From positions 1 to 64,000 of the forward strand of contig NZ_RCVJ01000198.1 of the NCBI RefSeq assembly GCF_003667505.1: a stretch of DNA of 64,000 nucleotides. The letters run 5' to 3'. Shown here one piece after another: positions 1 to 7,541 of this stretch (positions are counted from its first letter, which is position 1; every line of letters begins with the position of its first letter). The DNA comes from Micromonospora sp. BL4. GTDB taxonomy: Bacteria; Actinomycetota; Actinomycetes; Mycobacteriales; Micromonosporaceae. The notes under the pieces are model-generated. The model made no database searches. It was not told the origin of the DNA and saw only the letters and a list, made by a program, of their open reading frames with translations. Made by a program: the position numbers and the translations under genes.

Positions 1-2
1 GC

Positions 3-1262
3 CCACCCCACCTGTTGACCACGCTGACCGCCACCCGCGACCTGTACGCGAGCGTCGGATCACCGGCGGCCGACACACCGCTGAGTTCCGTCCGGGTCCG
101 GGTCGCGGACATCGACCGGTTCGACGAGGTGGCCCGGGAACGGGTCCGGCTCGTGGCCGACGAGATCGTCCAGCAGACCGGACTGAGCGTCGAGATCGTG
201 CTCGGCGGCTCCACCGTACGCAGTCCCGTGCTGCTGCCCGCCAACCACCTCGGCCGCCCGGACCTGAACCTCGGCGAGGCCCGTACCCGTAAGGGCGTGG
301 CCGCCGAGATCGTCACCGCCGTCGACCGCAAGAACATCATGCTGCTCGGCCTGCTCCTGGTGGTCTGCGCCCTCTTGGTCGGCAACTCGGTGGCGACCGC
401 CGTGCGCGCCCGTCGACGCGAGCTGGCCATCCTGGCCTGCGTCGGCTGGCCCGGCTGGAGACTGAGCCTGCTGGTGCTCAGCGAAACCACGATGCTCGGC
501 CTCGCCGCCGGCCTGCTCGGCGCGGTTCTGTCCGGACCACTTGGCCACCTGGCCGGCGTCCGGATCTCCGCCACCGTCGTCCTCCTGTGCATACCGATCG
601 CGGTGCTCCTCACCGCGGTGGCCGGCGCGCTTCCGGCGATCCGGGCCGCCCGCACTCGATCCGCCGAGGCACTCCAGGCCGCCCCCGCGCCGGCCCGACG
701 CTCCGCCCCACGGCGGACCGTCGCCGGCCTCGCGGCGGCCAACCTGGTACGCGCACCCGCACGTACCCTCGCCGGAGCGGTCAGCCTCGCCGCCGGCGTC
801 GGCGCTGTCACGTTGATCGCCGCCGCGCTCTGGGCGTTCCGCGACGGCATGGTCGGGTCCCTGCTCGGCCAGGCCGTCTCCGTACAGGTGCGCGGAGTGG
901 ACCTGGTCGCGGTCGGTGGGGTGCTGCTGTTCGGGGTGCTCAGCGTGGCCGACGTGCTCTACCTCAACGTGCGGGAACGGGCGGCCGAGTTCGCCACCCT
1001 CCGCGCCGTCGGATGGCCGGACTCCGCACTCAACCGGCTGCTCGTCTACGAAGCCCTCGGCGTCGGTGTACTCGGCTGCGTCCTCGGCAACGTGGCGGGC
1101 CTCGGATCGGTGGCCCTGCTGGTCGGTCACCTCGACGGCCGGTCGGCGGTCCTGGCGCTGGCCGTGACCGCCGGCGCGCTGCTGCTGGCCGTGCTCGCCG
1201 CTCTGGTCCCGGCGATCCTCATCCGACGGCTCCCGACCGCCGCCCTGCTCAGCGAAGAATGA
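3..1262 (+). CDS. FtsX/MacB-type ABC transporter permease, 5'-truncated by window edge
   Basis: The reading frame is open to the left edge, so the true start lies outside the window; a TTG at 15 is only the first in-frame start-like codon. The visible part carries two FtsX-type units. A membrane segment around residues 105-130 is followed by RRRELAILACVGW, and a second one near residue 300 by RAAEFATLRAVGW; this R-E-L/F-A-x-L-x-x-x-G-W pattern after a helix is typical of FtsX-family permeases. Several further hydrophobic helices lie between and after them. It probably works with an ABC ATPase encoded upstream, in lipoprotein, lipid or peptide export. The substrate cannot be inferred. Confidence 0.85.
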   Translation, partial: PPHLLTTLTATRDLYASVGSPAADTPLSSVRVRVADIDRFDEVARERVRLVADEIVQQTGLSVEIVLGGSTVRSPVLLPANHLGRPDLNLGEARTRKGVAAEIVTAVDRKNIMLLGLLLVVCALLVGNSVATAVRARRRELAILACVGWPGWRLSLLVLSETTMLGLAAGLLGAVLSGPLGHLAGVRISATVVLLCIPIAVLLTAVAGALPAIRAARTRSAEALQAAPAPARRSAPRRTVAGLAAANLVRAPARTLAGAVSLAAGVGAVTLIAAALWAFRDGMVGSLLGQAVSVQVRGVDLVAVGGVLLFGVLSVADVLYLNVRERAAEFATLRAVGWPDSALNRLLVYEALGVGVLGCVLGNVAGLGSVALLVGHLDGRSAVLALAVTAGALLLAVLAALVPAILIRRLPTAALLSEE

Positions 1263-1338
1263 CAAGCAACGGCATACGTCCGCCCAGTGCGCCGCTGTTA
1301 TTCGGCACCCACAGGTAGGGCCTACCGGAAGAACACTC

Positions 1339-1366
1339 CGGCCCAGGACGCCAACGCCCTGGGCCG
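1339..1366. terminator. Bidirectional hairpin terminator
   Basis: A 9-bp perfect stem (CGGCCCAGG at 1339-1347 and CCTGGGCCG at 1358-1366) with a 10-nt loop lies between the convergent ends of the permease and the LPMO gene. No clear U-run follows, as is common in high-GC actinomycetes. Confidence 0.6.
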
Positions 1367-1396
1367 AAGTGGTGCCGCGCTGTCGGTCTTTGCCGA

Positions 1397-2077
1397 TCAG
1401 GTGATGTTGATGTCGCTGCACCACATGTAGGTCTGGTCCATGTGTGACGCCTTCCAGACCACGAACAGGACGTGGCTTCCGGTGCGTCCGGAGATCGAGA
1501 CGTTGAACGAGATGTTCTGTGCTGGCGCGTAGCGCCCGGTCGTCGTGATCAAGTCGAGGTTGCCCCACCCGACCCGCTGGGTGGCCGGGTTGAATCCCTG
1601 CTTGGTGACGTAGACCCGGAAGTAGTCAGCACCGTGGCTGGCCTGGTCGTACATCTGGACCGTGAAGCTGCGGCTGACGGTGGTCGCCTTCCACGCTCCG
1701 GGCTGGTTCACGGTGTCGTTCCTGGAGAGGGCGTTGCTGCACAGCTGTCCGTCCGGGGTGCGGGCTTGGTACTGGCCGGCGAGGCCGTCCCGCAACTGGC
1801 TCATCCAGTTCCACATGGTGTCGGGGTTGGCCTGGAACGCCCGCCAGCACATGGGGTCCTGTTGCTGCATGGCCGGGTTCGTGTGTTGGTTGCCCCAGGT
1901 CTTCCAGCACTGGTAGGCGCGACTGGCCGGGTTGATGACGGTGCCGTGGGCCTGGGCTGCGCCGGTCCAGGGCAACGTACTGGCCACCATGGCGAACAGC
2001 AGGACGAGCACTCGGAGGGACTGACGGACGGTTGACCGGGATCGTCCGTCGGATTGATCGGACTTGTGTGAACGCAC
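1397..2077 (-). CDS. Secreted AA10 lytic polysaccharide monooxygenase, single domain
   Basis: A 226-residue protein with a twin-basic N-region, hydrophobic core and signal cleavage after AQA, leaving the mature N-terminus HGTVINPASR. That His1 and a second His in QASHGADYF form the copper histidine brace of the AA10 family. The end of the domain reads QTYMWCSDINI, matching the AA10 C-terminal motif. The position usually held by the axial Phe appears to be Tyr. There is no carbohydrate-binding module, so it is a bare catalytic domain. The start is GTG at 2077, preceded by GGAGGA six bases upstream. A CebR-like operator lies 36 bp upstream. The enzyme oxidatively cleaves crystalline cellulose or chitin outside the cell. 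The operator favours a cellulose context, but the sequence alone does not settle the substrate. Confidence 0.93.
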   Translation of the reverse strand: MRSHKSDQSDGRSRSTVRQSLRVLVLLFAMVASTLPWTGAAQAHGTVINPASRAYQCWKTWGNQHTNPAMQQQDPMCWRAFQANPDTMWNWMSQLRDGLAGQYQARTPDGQLCSNALSRNDTVNQPGAWKATTVSRSFTVQMYDQASHGADYFRVYVTKQGFNPATQRVGWGNLDLITTTGRYAPAQNISFNVSISGRTGSHVLFVVWKASHMDQTYMWCSDINIT

Positions 2078-2113
2078 TGTTCATCCTCCGTTCTTCGGTA
2101 CGAGAGATCAGTA

Positions 2114-2127
2114 TGGGAACGCTCCCA
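2114..2127 (-). promoter_or_regulatory. CebR-like operator upstream of the LPMO gene
   Basis: TGGGAACGCTCCCA differs by one base from the known CebR palindrome TGGGAGCGCTCCCA of Streptomyces. It sits 36 bp upstream of the LPMO GTG start. A -10-like TGTAAC (minus strand, 2142-2137) precedes it, so a bound repressor would block early transcription. An identical copy lies at 3457-3470. Confidence 0.8.
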
Positions 2128-2454
2128 ACCCCCACTGTTACATCCATAAACTCAAATATCAATGCTGATCTACTTATTGTCGGATGTGGATCGAGTCGAC
2201 CGGAATCGCCGTCGAGCGCAGCTCCCAGAACCGTCCACGTCCGACCACTGGAACTGCCGGCAGCTAGGGATCAACAGCTTGGCCGCTGGCCGCTGACGCC
2301 GACCCACCTGGGCTGGACCACGACTGAAGTGCGCGGATGGTTCGCAGCTACCGGAGGGCCCGGTGATGGAGACGTCCAGCCGCTGGTTTCGCAGGTTCGA
2401 TCCGGCAGCCGGGTGGGTGCGGGTACGACGGGCCCGCCCGGCCGCCCGGCATGG
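2128..2454. other. Gene-free stretch, promoter side of the LPMO gene
   Basis: The first 60 bases (about 2130-2185) are unusually AT-rich for this window and probably hold the LPMO promoter. I see no gene in the remainder. The long plus-strand frame across it has no start signal or recognisable protein. Confidence 0.5.
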
Positions 2455-3036
2455 TCAGAGCCCGGCTGCGGCGTCGTACCGGCGGCGCTGTTCGGCCATT
2501 TCCGAGTCGGTCAGCGCCTCCTTGACCGCCAGCTCCGCGTACTTCTGCGGGAACATCTGCCGCAGCCGGTCGACGAACATGACGTCGGCGGTCGCCTCGA
2601 CCACCTGGATGCCGGGAGGCTCAGTGGACATGTCCATGATCACAGGGCCGGCCAGCTTGACCGCCACGTCCCAGGGGCGCTTCTGCTCGGCGACCCCGCA
2701 GAGGTGGAAGCCGTAGACCGTCTGCACGTCGGCGAGCGCGGTGACCTCGGCCGGCTCGTAGCCGTAGACGCGGACCCCGCAGATCACTGCCGGCTTCTCC
2801 TCCTCGGTGGCCACCTGCTGGGCACTGTGTCCGGCGTGGTTGTGCTCCCCCGGGTCCGCCTGTTCGAGCGTGGTGCGCATCCGGGTCATGATCTGCCCTT
2901 GCAGATCCGCCGGCTCCGCCTCCGGGCCGGCCCGGTCGACAATTACGACCGTGCCGACCGACACCGCCAGCAGGATCACCGCCACCCACACGAAGCGGTT
3001 TCGGTACCAACCCGCGAAACTCTCTCGGGAAATCAT
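2455..3036 (-). CDS. Membrane-anchored protein of unknown function with His-rich linker
   Basis: 193 residues. A short cytoplasmic N-terminus ending in WYRNR is followed by one membrane helix (about residues 15-33) and an outward domain. After the helix there is a His-rich stretch, GEHNHAGHSAQ, and later two cysteines about 27 residues apart (ICGVRVYGY and HLCGVAEQ). I do not recognise a family. It lies between two genes that share an operator, the LPMO (same strand, downstream) and the sugar dehydrogenase (divergent). The His-rich segment could bind metal; a link to copper supply for the LPMO is speculation. The ATG at 3036 has GAGAAG upstream. Confidence 0.7.
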   Translation of the reverse strand: MISRESFAGWYRNRFVWVAVILLAVSVGTVVIVDRAGPEAEPADLQGQIMTRMRTTLEQADPGEHNHAGHSAQQVATEEEKPAVICGVRVYGYEPAEVTALADVQTVYGFHLCGVAEQKRPWDVAVKLAGPVIMDMSTEPPGIQVVEATADVMFVDRLRQMFPQKYAELAVKEALTDSEMAEQRRRYDAAAGL

Positions 3037-3456
3037 GATTGCTTCTCACCTCGTCGCCGGTTCTGGTGCGCTGGCAGACCGAATCGGACGCCCCTGGCGT
3101 GTCAGACGTCGAGCCCGTCGGAGACACGTGCCCGGGGCGATACGTACGGCGGGCGAGGATGCCTGCCCGTCGTCGTAGAGATGGCCCGGCGATGCGGCAT
3201 GCGAGCGTCTGCCAAAGCGGCGCGCTGCCGGCACTGCGATGCTCCCGTGCTGGCCGTTCCCAGCACGGTTGCCCCCGCGCTGCGGCGATGTGAGCCATTC
3301 CAACACGCCTGCATCTACTCTGGCAACATCGATGAGCATCAGCGTGGATTCGGTCCGGCCATCCTCTCGGTACGGCCAGGAGGTGGCTCCGCCGAGCGAA
3401 CCACACACCTTGCCGACTGATCGACGGGTTGGATATCGGCGAGAATCGATGTAACG
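3037..3456. other. Divergent intergenic region
   Basis: About 420 bases between the membrane-anchored protein and the dehydrogenase. Long open frames occur on both strands, but none has a convincing start or protein-like composition. The dehydrogenase promoter lies at its right end, with a -10-like TGTAAC at 3450-3455. Confidence 0.4.
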
Positions 3457-3470
3457 TGGGAACGCTCCCA
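3457..3470 (+). promoter_or_regulatory. CebR-like operator upstream of the sugar dehydrogenase
   Basis: TGGGAACGCTCCCA, identical to the copy at 2114-2127. It sits 38 bp before the ATG at 3509 and directly after a -10-like TGTAAC (3450-3455). This placement suggests transcription is repressed until cello-oligosaccharides release a CebR-type LacI regulator. Confidence 0.8.
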
Positions 3471-3508
3471 GATTGCGTTCTCCACACCACCTGCCCGAGG
3501 AGCTGAAC

Positions 3509-4753
3509 ATGTCGCGACGGCGTTGTCGGCCGGCCACCATGCTGGCCGGGCTGCTCGTTCTGGCCCTGTCTGTGTCTCTGTTGCCACCGGCGCCGGTGCC
3601 CGGCACCGCCGCGGCCGGCACATCCCACACCCGTCCTGTGCCACTCGCTGAGCTGACGGTGGTATCGGAACAGGTGGCTTTCGGTCTGCAGCGTCCAATC
3701 GCGCTCACCGGGCTGCCGGACGGCCGGATGCTGATCGCGGAGAAGAACGGCACCGTCCGCGCCTACCACCCCGACACCGGCTTGGCGGCCGAGCCGGTTC
3801 TCGACCTGACCGCCCGAATCGACACGTCGGACAACGAGCGCGGCCTCCTCGGCATCACGCCTGCCCCGAACTTCGCGCGGACCGGGATCCTCTACGTGGC
3901 CTACACGAGCCTCCCAGCCGGCGCGCTGACCCTGGCGCGAGTACCCATCGGCGCTCCTGAGCGGATACAGGTGTTGCTCACCCAGGAGCACGCCGAGTAC
4001 GGCAACCACAACGGTGGACAGGTAGCGTTCGGCCGCGACGGCTACCTCTACTGGTCCCTCGGCGACGGCGGCCACACGAAAGACCCGTTCAAGGCCGGTC
4101 AGAACCTCGGCACCCTGCTCGGCAAGATCTTGCGGATCGACGTCAACCGCACCTGCGGGGGGAAGCCCTACTGCGTGCCGTTCGACAACCCGTTCGTCCG
4201 CGTGCCGGGCGCACGGCCGGAGATCTGGGTCTACGGGCTGCGCAACCCGTGGCGGTTCTCCGTCGACCCAGTCGACGGCTCGCTGTGGATCGGTGATGTC
4301 GGCCAGGGCCTGGTAGAGGAGATCAACCACATCCGCCCGTGGCAGCGTGGGGCGAACCTGGGCTGGTCCTGCCGAGAGGGCACTCCAGTTTTCGACCCGG
4401 AGCAGTGCCGGTCGGGCGTGCGGTACACCGACCCGGTCTTCGAGTACGAACATTTCCTTACGGAGAACTGCTCGGTGACCGGCGGCGTCGTGTACCGAGG
4501 GTCCGCCACCCCGGAGGCGTGGGGGACCTACGTCGCGAGCGACTACTGCTCGACCCTCGCGTTCGCCGTGCGTCCCAAACCCACGGGCGGCTACGAATCC
4601 GCCACGATCGGCAACTTCCCCACCCAGCCAACCGCGATCGACACCGACGTGCACGGCGAGCTGTACGTGCTCAGTGACCTCCCGGGATGGCTGAGCCGGG
4701 TGCGGTTCGAGCGGGTCCAGTCAGCCTCTGGCGGCGGGGCGCCGAACCGCTGA
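3509..4753 (+). CDS. Secreted PQQ-dependent sugar dehydrogenase (glucose/sorbosone dehydrogenase family)
   Basis: The start is ATG at 3509 with GAGGAG just upstream; an in-frame TTG at 3473 is less likely. The 414-residue product has an Arg-rich N-region and a signal peptide ending near GTAAAG. The rest is a six-bladed propeller of the soluble quinoprotein glucose dehydrogenase type. It opens with LQRPIALTGLPDGRMLIAEK, continues with GNHNGGQVAFGRDGYLYW, whose His corresponds to the catalytic base of soluble glucose dehydrogenase, and then VYGLRNPWRFSVDP, whose Arg binds PQQ in the family. It should oxidise sugars or oligosaccharides outside the cell. Fungal AA12 enzymes of this fold can feed electrons to LPMOs, and this gene shares its operator with the AA10 LPMO next door. 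Substrate and acceptor are not determined. Confidence 0.88.
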   Translation: MSRRRCRPATMLAGLLVLALSVSLLPPAPVPGTAAAGTSHTRPVPLAELTVVSEQVAFGLQRPIALTGLPDGRMLIAEKNGTVRAYHPDTGLAAEPVLDLTARIDTSDNERGLLGITPAPNFARTGILYVAYTSLPAGALTLARVPIGAPERIQVLLTQEHAEYGNHNGGQVAFGRDGYLYWSLGDGGHTKDPFKAGQNLGTLLGKILRIDVNRTCGGKPYCVPFDNPFVRVPGARPEIWVYGLRNPWRFSVDPVDGSLWIGDVGQGLVEEINHIRPWQRGANLGWSCREGTPVFDPEQCRSGVRYTDPVFEYEHFLTENCSVTGGVVYRGSATPEAWGTYVASDYCSTLAFAVRPKPTGGYESATIGNFPTQPTAIDTDVHGELYVLSDLPGWLSRVRFERVQSASGGGAPNR

Positions 4754-4789
4754 ACCTCACGGCAATCCCTCCGCATCCGCAATACCCCT

Positions 4790-4819
4790 GGGGACGGCTG
4801 CATCCGGGTGGCCGTCCCC
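4790..4819 (+). terminator. Hairpin terminator after the dehydrogenase
   Basis: A 9-bp stem GGGGACGGC (4790-4798) and GCCGTCCCC (4811-4819) with a 12-nt loop starts 36 bases after the stop codon. Confidence 0.55.
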
Positions 4820-5123
4820 TGGTCGGCCTCGTAGCGTCCCCGCCGATTCAGGTGCGACCTCGATTAGTCGGCTCTGGTCGTCCTCGCCCGGGCGCTGCCA
4901 TACCTGCTCGTTCGGCCAGTGGCGGTACAACAGGTTCCTTCTGGTCGTGGCGGTAGGCGCCCGCGGCGACCCGCGCTCGACAGCGAGCCCTGTGTCGGGC
5001 ATCGCTCGTGCCGTATGCCCCCAACCCGGTCTCCGGATCCAACCAGCGTTACCGTGCGCGCTACCCGCGGCCAGCGGCGGAGAAGCAGCAGAAGATCTGA
5101 TCGCCGTGGCCCATGATGAGGTC
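4820..5123. other. Gene-free stretch
   Basis: I see no supported gene here. Overlapping frames on both strands look like composition-driven shadows. Confidence 0.35.
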
Positions 5124-5444
5124 ATGACGACATGTGGGCGCTGTTCGCCGGTCCCGCGTTGGCACCAGCGCACCGGCGCCGCCACCGGCGCGGCTGCCGG
5201 GGGTGCGTCGGCGGTCGGCGTCGTCAGTCTCGGCGCCCTGGCCGTCGGCGCACTGGCCCTGGGTTCCGTCGCCGTCGGTGCGGTGGCAATCGGGCGCCTG
5301 GTGGTCCGCCGCGCGGCCGTACGACACCTGCAGCTCCATTCGGTACGCGTCGGTCGGCTGGAGATCGACGCTCTCCTTGTAGGGGACGATGGGGAACGCA
5401 CGTCCCACTGCAATCTCGATGCTCCGACGGACGTCAACCCGTGA
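5124..5444 (+). CDS. Small protein with Ala/Val/Leu-Gly pentad-like repeats
   Basis: 106 residues from the ATG at 5124. A GAGG lies only two bases upstream, so the start could be a little earlier. The middle is a run of five-residue repeats of the form (S/A)-(L/V)-G-A-(L/V/I), for example SLGALAVGALALGSVAVGAV. It changes into an Arg/Leu-rich part (VRHLQLHSVRVGRLEIDALL) that keeps the same period. Such periodicity suggests a small beta-helix or solenoid, like pentapeptide-repeat or bactofilin-type folds. There is no signal peptide. I cannot give a function. Confidence 0.55.
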   Translation: MTTCGRCSPVPRWHQRTGAATGAAAGGASAVGVVSLGALAVGALALGSVAVGAVAIGRLVVRRAAVRHLQLHSVRVGRLEIDALLVGDDGERTSHCNLDAPTDVNP

Positions 5445-5624
5445 CTCCTTGACCCCAGGCACCAACACAGCCGGCCGACCTGCTCCCGCGCGTAGTAGGG
5501 ACCCGGCGATGCCGCCGTCCGGCCTGAACGGCAGATTCATGAGCATTGCCGGCCGCTGGTCGTGTGTCGGGGATCTCCGGCAGCCCGGTTGTGCGCCCGC
5601 CGTCCGGTGCGTCAGTCTCAGCGG

Positions 5625-6344
5625 GTGGTGATCCTGCTCAGCGCGTTCGGCATCGTGCTGCTCGGCGCCTTCGCCCAGGCGGTCAGCGGCTTCGGGTACG
5701 CGCTGGTGACCGTGCCACTGCTGGCCGCCGCCGTCGACCCGCGCACCGCCGTCGTGGTGTCGGCGTTGACCGGCATCGGTTCGACCGTCACCGCGGCCAT
5801 CCGGGAACGCGCCCACGCCCGGTGGCGGGTCGCGGCGGCACTCAACGCCACCGCCCTGCTCGGCCTTCCGGCCGGCCTGCTGATTCTCACGCTCGCGCCG
5901 GAGCGGCTGTTGAGCGCGCTGATCGCGGTCGTGGTGCTCGGCTGCGCCGCACTGGTCTGGTCGAGGGCACGGATCCGCACCGGACGGATCGGTCTCGGGG
6001 CCATCGGCGTCCTCGTCGGGGTGCTGACCGCCGCCACCGGGACGAACGGGCCGCCGCTGGTCGCCGCGTTCCAGTCGCTCGGCTACGACCAACGCACCTT
6101 CCGGGCCACCCTGGCGGCGACCTTCTTGGGCACCAGTGTGATAGGGCTGACGGGGTTCCTGCTGGCCGGTCAGGTACACGCCGATGTGGTGCGGCTCTCC
6201 CTCGTGGCGCTCCCCGCAGTGCCGCTGGGGTGGTGGCTGGGAAACCGACTGTTCCACCGCATCGACCCCGTGGTGTTCCGACGGATCGTGCTGGTCGGGC
6301 TGCTCGGCAGCGCCGGTGCCGCGCTCGCGAGCATGGCCGGTTGA
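5625..6344 (+). CDS. TSUP (TauE/SafE) family membrane transporter
   Basis: About 239 residues, with the start set at GTG 5625; GTG 5628 or an upstream codon at 5562 are alternatives, and no strong ribosome site decides. The protein is almost entirely hydrophobic helices in two homologous halves, typical of the TSUP family. It begins LLGAFAQAVSGFGYALVTVP, and the second half has VGVLTAATGTNGPPLVAAF. Both are the glycine-rich family motifs (SGxG and the TGtnGP class). The family exports sulfite, sulfonates or other organic anions. The substrate here is unknown. Confidence 0.85.
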   Translation: MVILLSAFGIVLLGAFAQAVSGFGYALVTVPLLAAAVDPRTAVVVSALTGIGSTVTAAIRERAHARWRVAAALNATALLGLPAGLLILTLAPERLLSALIAVVVLGCAALVWSRARIRTGRIGLGAIGVLVGVLTAATGTNGPPLVAAFQSLGYDQRTFRATLAATFLGTSVIGLTGFLLAGQVHADVVRLSLVALPAVPLGWWLGNRLFHRIDPVVFRRIVLVGLLGSAGAALASMAG

Positions 6345-6402
6345 GCCGGTCGTCCCCGAACCCCTTCGACCGGTCAGCGCAAGTCGCGTGCCACGGCGAC
6401 CG

Positions 6403-6425
6403 GCGGCTCGATTCCGTCGAGCCGC
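6403..6425 (+). terminator. Hairpin downstream of the TSUP gene
   Basis: A 9-bp perfect stem GCGGCTCGA and TCGAGCCGC with a 5-nt loop, 58 bases after the TSUP stop. It may instead be part of the adjacent IS110 relic. Confidence 0.4.
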
Positions 6426-6431
6426 ACCGAC

Positions 6432-6602
6432 CGGCGCCGATTCAACCGAGGCGGGGACAGGATGGCCAACAGGGCCCTCTACCTCGTCGCGGTCAACCGG
6501 ATGCGCTGACCTACGTCGAGCGCCGCAAACAAGGACTGAGCAACACGCCTCTCCCGGTGTCTGAAGCGCATCGCGCGTCAGGTCGACCCGGTGATCCGGT
6601 GA
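6432..6602 (+). pseudogene. IS110-family transposase C-terminal remnant, frameshifted
   Basis: Three collinear pieces of the conserved IS110 transposase C-terminus appear in different frames. The first is RRFNRGGDRMANRALYLVAV plus NRMR, ended by a TGA. The second is TYVERRKQGLSN. The third is RCLKRIARQVDPVIR, ended by TGA at 6600-6602. In intact IS110 elements these run on as NRALYL-V-RMR...YV-RR--EG-S----I-RCLKRY-AR-V. The 5' part, including the DEDD catalytic domain, is absent, and the region between pieces is shortened. It is a dead scar of an insertion element. Confidence 0.8.
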
Positions 6603-7071
6603 TCCCTGCAGATCCGACCCCGATCATGCACAACGACGACGATCGCTGCCCTGATGCGTGAACGACGACGGCACATCTTGGCGGTAACGGACTGTTGGGT
6701 CCATGTTGCCTTCCGATGTTGGGCGAGGTCAGCTGGGGACGATCAGGTGCCAACGGCCCATCAGTTCTGCGTGGGACGCCCGGGGTGATAATCCACGAGG
6801 GTCGCACGGTTCCGGCCGCGAGCGATCAGTTGGACTATCGGGTCCGGGGAAGCTAACCTTCCGAGGTGCTCGGCCGCGGGGTGGTAAGCCCGGGCTACTG
6901 AGCGCCGGCGCACGGACATGACCGGGACGCGGCTTCACGTTCGTCGTCGATGAACCGCACAACGGGCGAGATCGAGACCTCGAAGTAGGACTGCGCGCAA
7001 ACCGACACCAAACAGTCGGACCGTTGTGGCGACCTACAGCGAACGTCGAACCAGACAGAAGGAGAAAGAAA
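6603..7071. other. Gene-free stretch
   Basis: I see no gene. The right end contains the promoter and the ribosome site (GAAGGAG at 7058-7064) of the next gene. Confidence 0.4.
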
Positions 7072-7452
7072 ATGACCGACACCAAGCAGGCCGCCGAAGA
7101 TCTGGCGATCCTCGAGCAGCTCAACCTCGACTACAACAATGCGGACCAGGCCAGCGATGCCAAGCGCTTCAGTGAGTTTCTTGCTGAAGATTTCATCGTG
7201 CAGACACCGGGTGTCACCCGCAACCGCGACGAGTACCTCGAGTACATCGCCAAGCCGCGCCCTTTCAAGGATCTCGCGCTGCGCGAGGCCAAGATTCGCA
7301 TCCTCGGTGACGTTGCTCTGATCCACGGCCGCGCCTCATACACCATGATCGCAAACGGCGCGGAGCAGGAAGCTCTGTACACGGACGTGTACCAGAAGCG
7401 TGAGGGCACGTGGGTCTGCGTCTCAGCCTGTGCGATCGCTCCGGGCGCCTGA
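7072..7452 (+). CDS. SnoaL-like / NTF2-fold protein
   Basis: 126 residues from the ATG at 7072 with GAAGGAG seven bases upstream. The sequence has the alpha+beta cone layout of DUF4440/SnoaL-like proteins. An N-terminal helix (LAILEQLNLDYNNADQ) leads to FLAEDFIVQTPG, then a strand series with VALIHGRASYTM and a final YTDVYQKREGTWVCVSACA. Members act as small-molecule binding or isomerase/cyclase-like proteins. Nothing in the context names a substrate. It stands alone, with an MFS transporter gene starting about 90 bases downstream. Confidence 0.8.
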   Translation: MTDTKQAAEDLAILEQLNLDYNNADQASDAKRFSEFLAEDFIVQTPGVTRNRDEYLEYIAKPRPFKDLALREAKIRILGDVALIHGRASYTMIANGAEQEALYTDVYQKREGTWVCVSACAIAPGA

Positions 7453-7541
7453 CGCCGGTCGAACGAGGCTCCTGGTCGCGAGACATCTTTGCACCCGGGT
7501 AGGGACCACACGGGAGCCAAGGGATAGTTCAGGACGAAGGA

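Noticed and set aside
60-1568. Very long minus-strand frame opposite the ABC permease
   Set aside because: Amino-acid composition is a GC-frame shadow and the opposite strand has clear FtsX motifs and the LPMO gene.
2621-4654. 677-codon minus-strand frame over the sugar dehydrogenase
   Set aside because: It antisense-overlaps a protein with conserved PQQ-dehydrogenase motifs. No family features.
5061-6257. 398-codon minus-strand frame over the TSUP transporter
   Set aside because: Gln/Arg/Gly-rich shadow; the plus strand encodes a clear TSUP protein.
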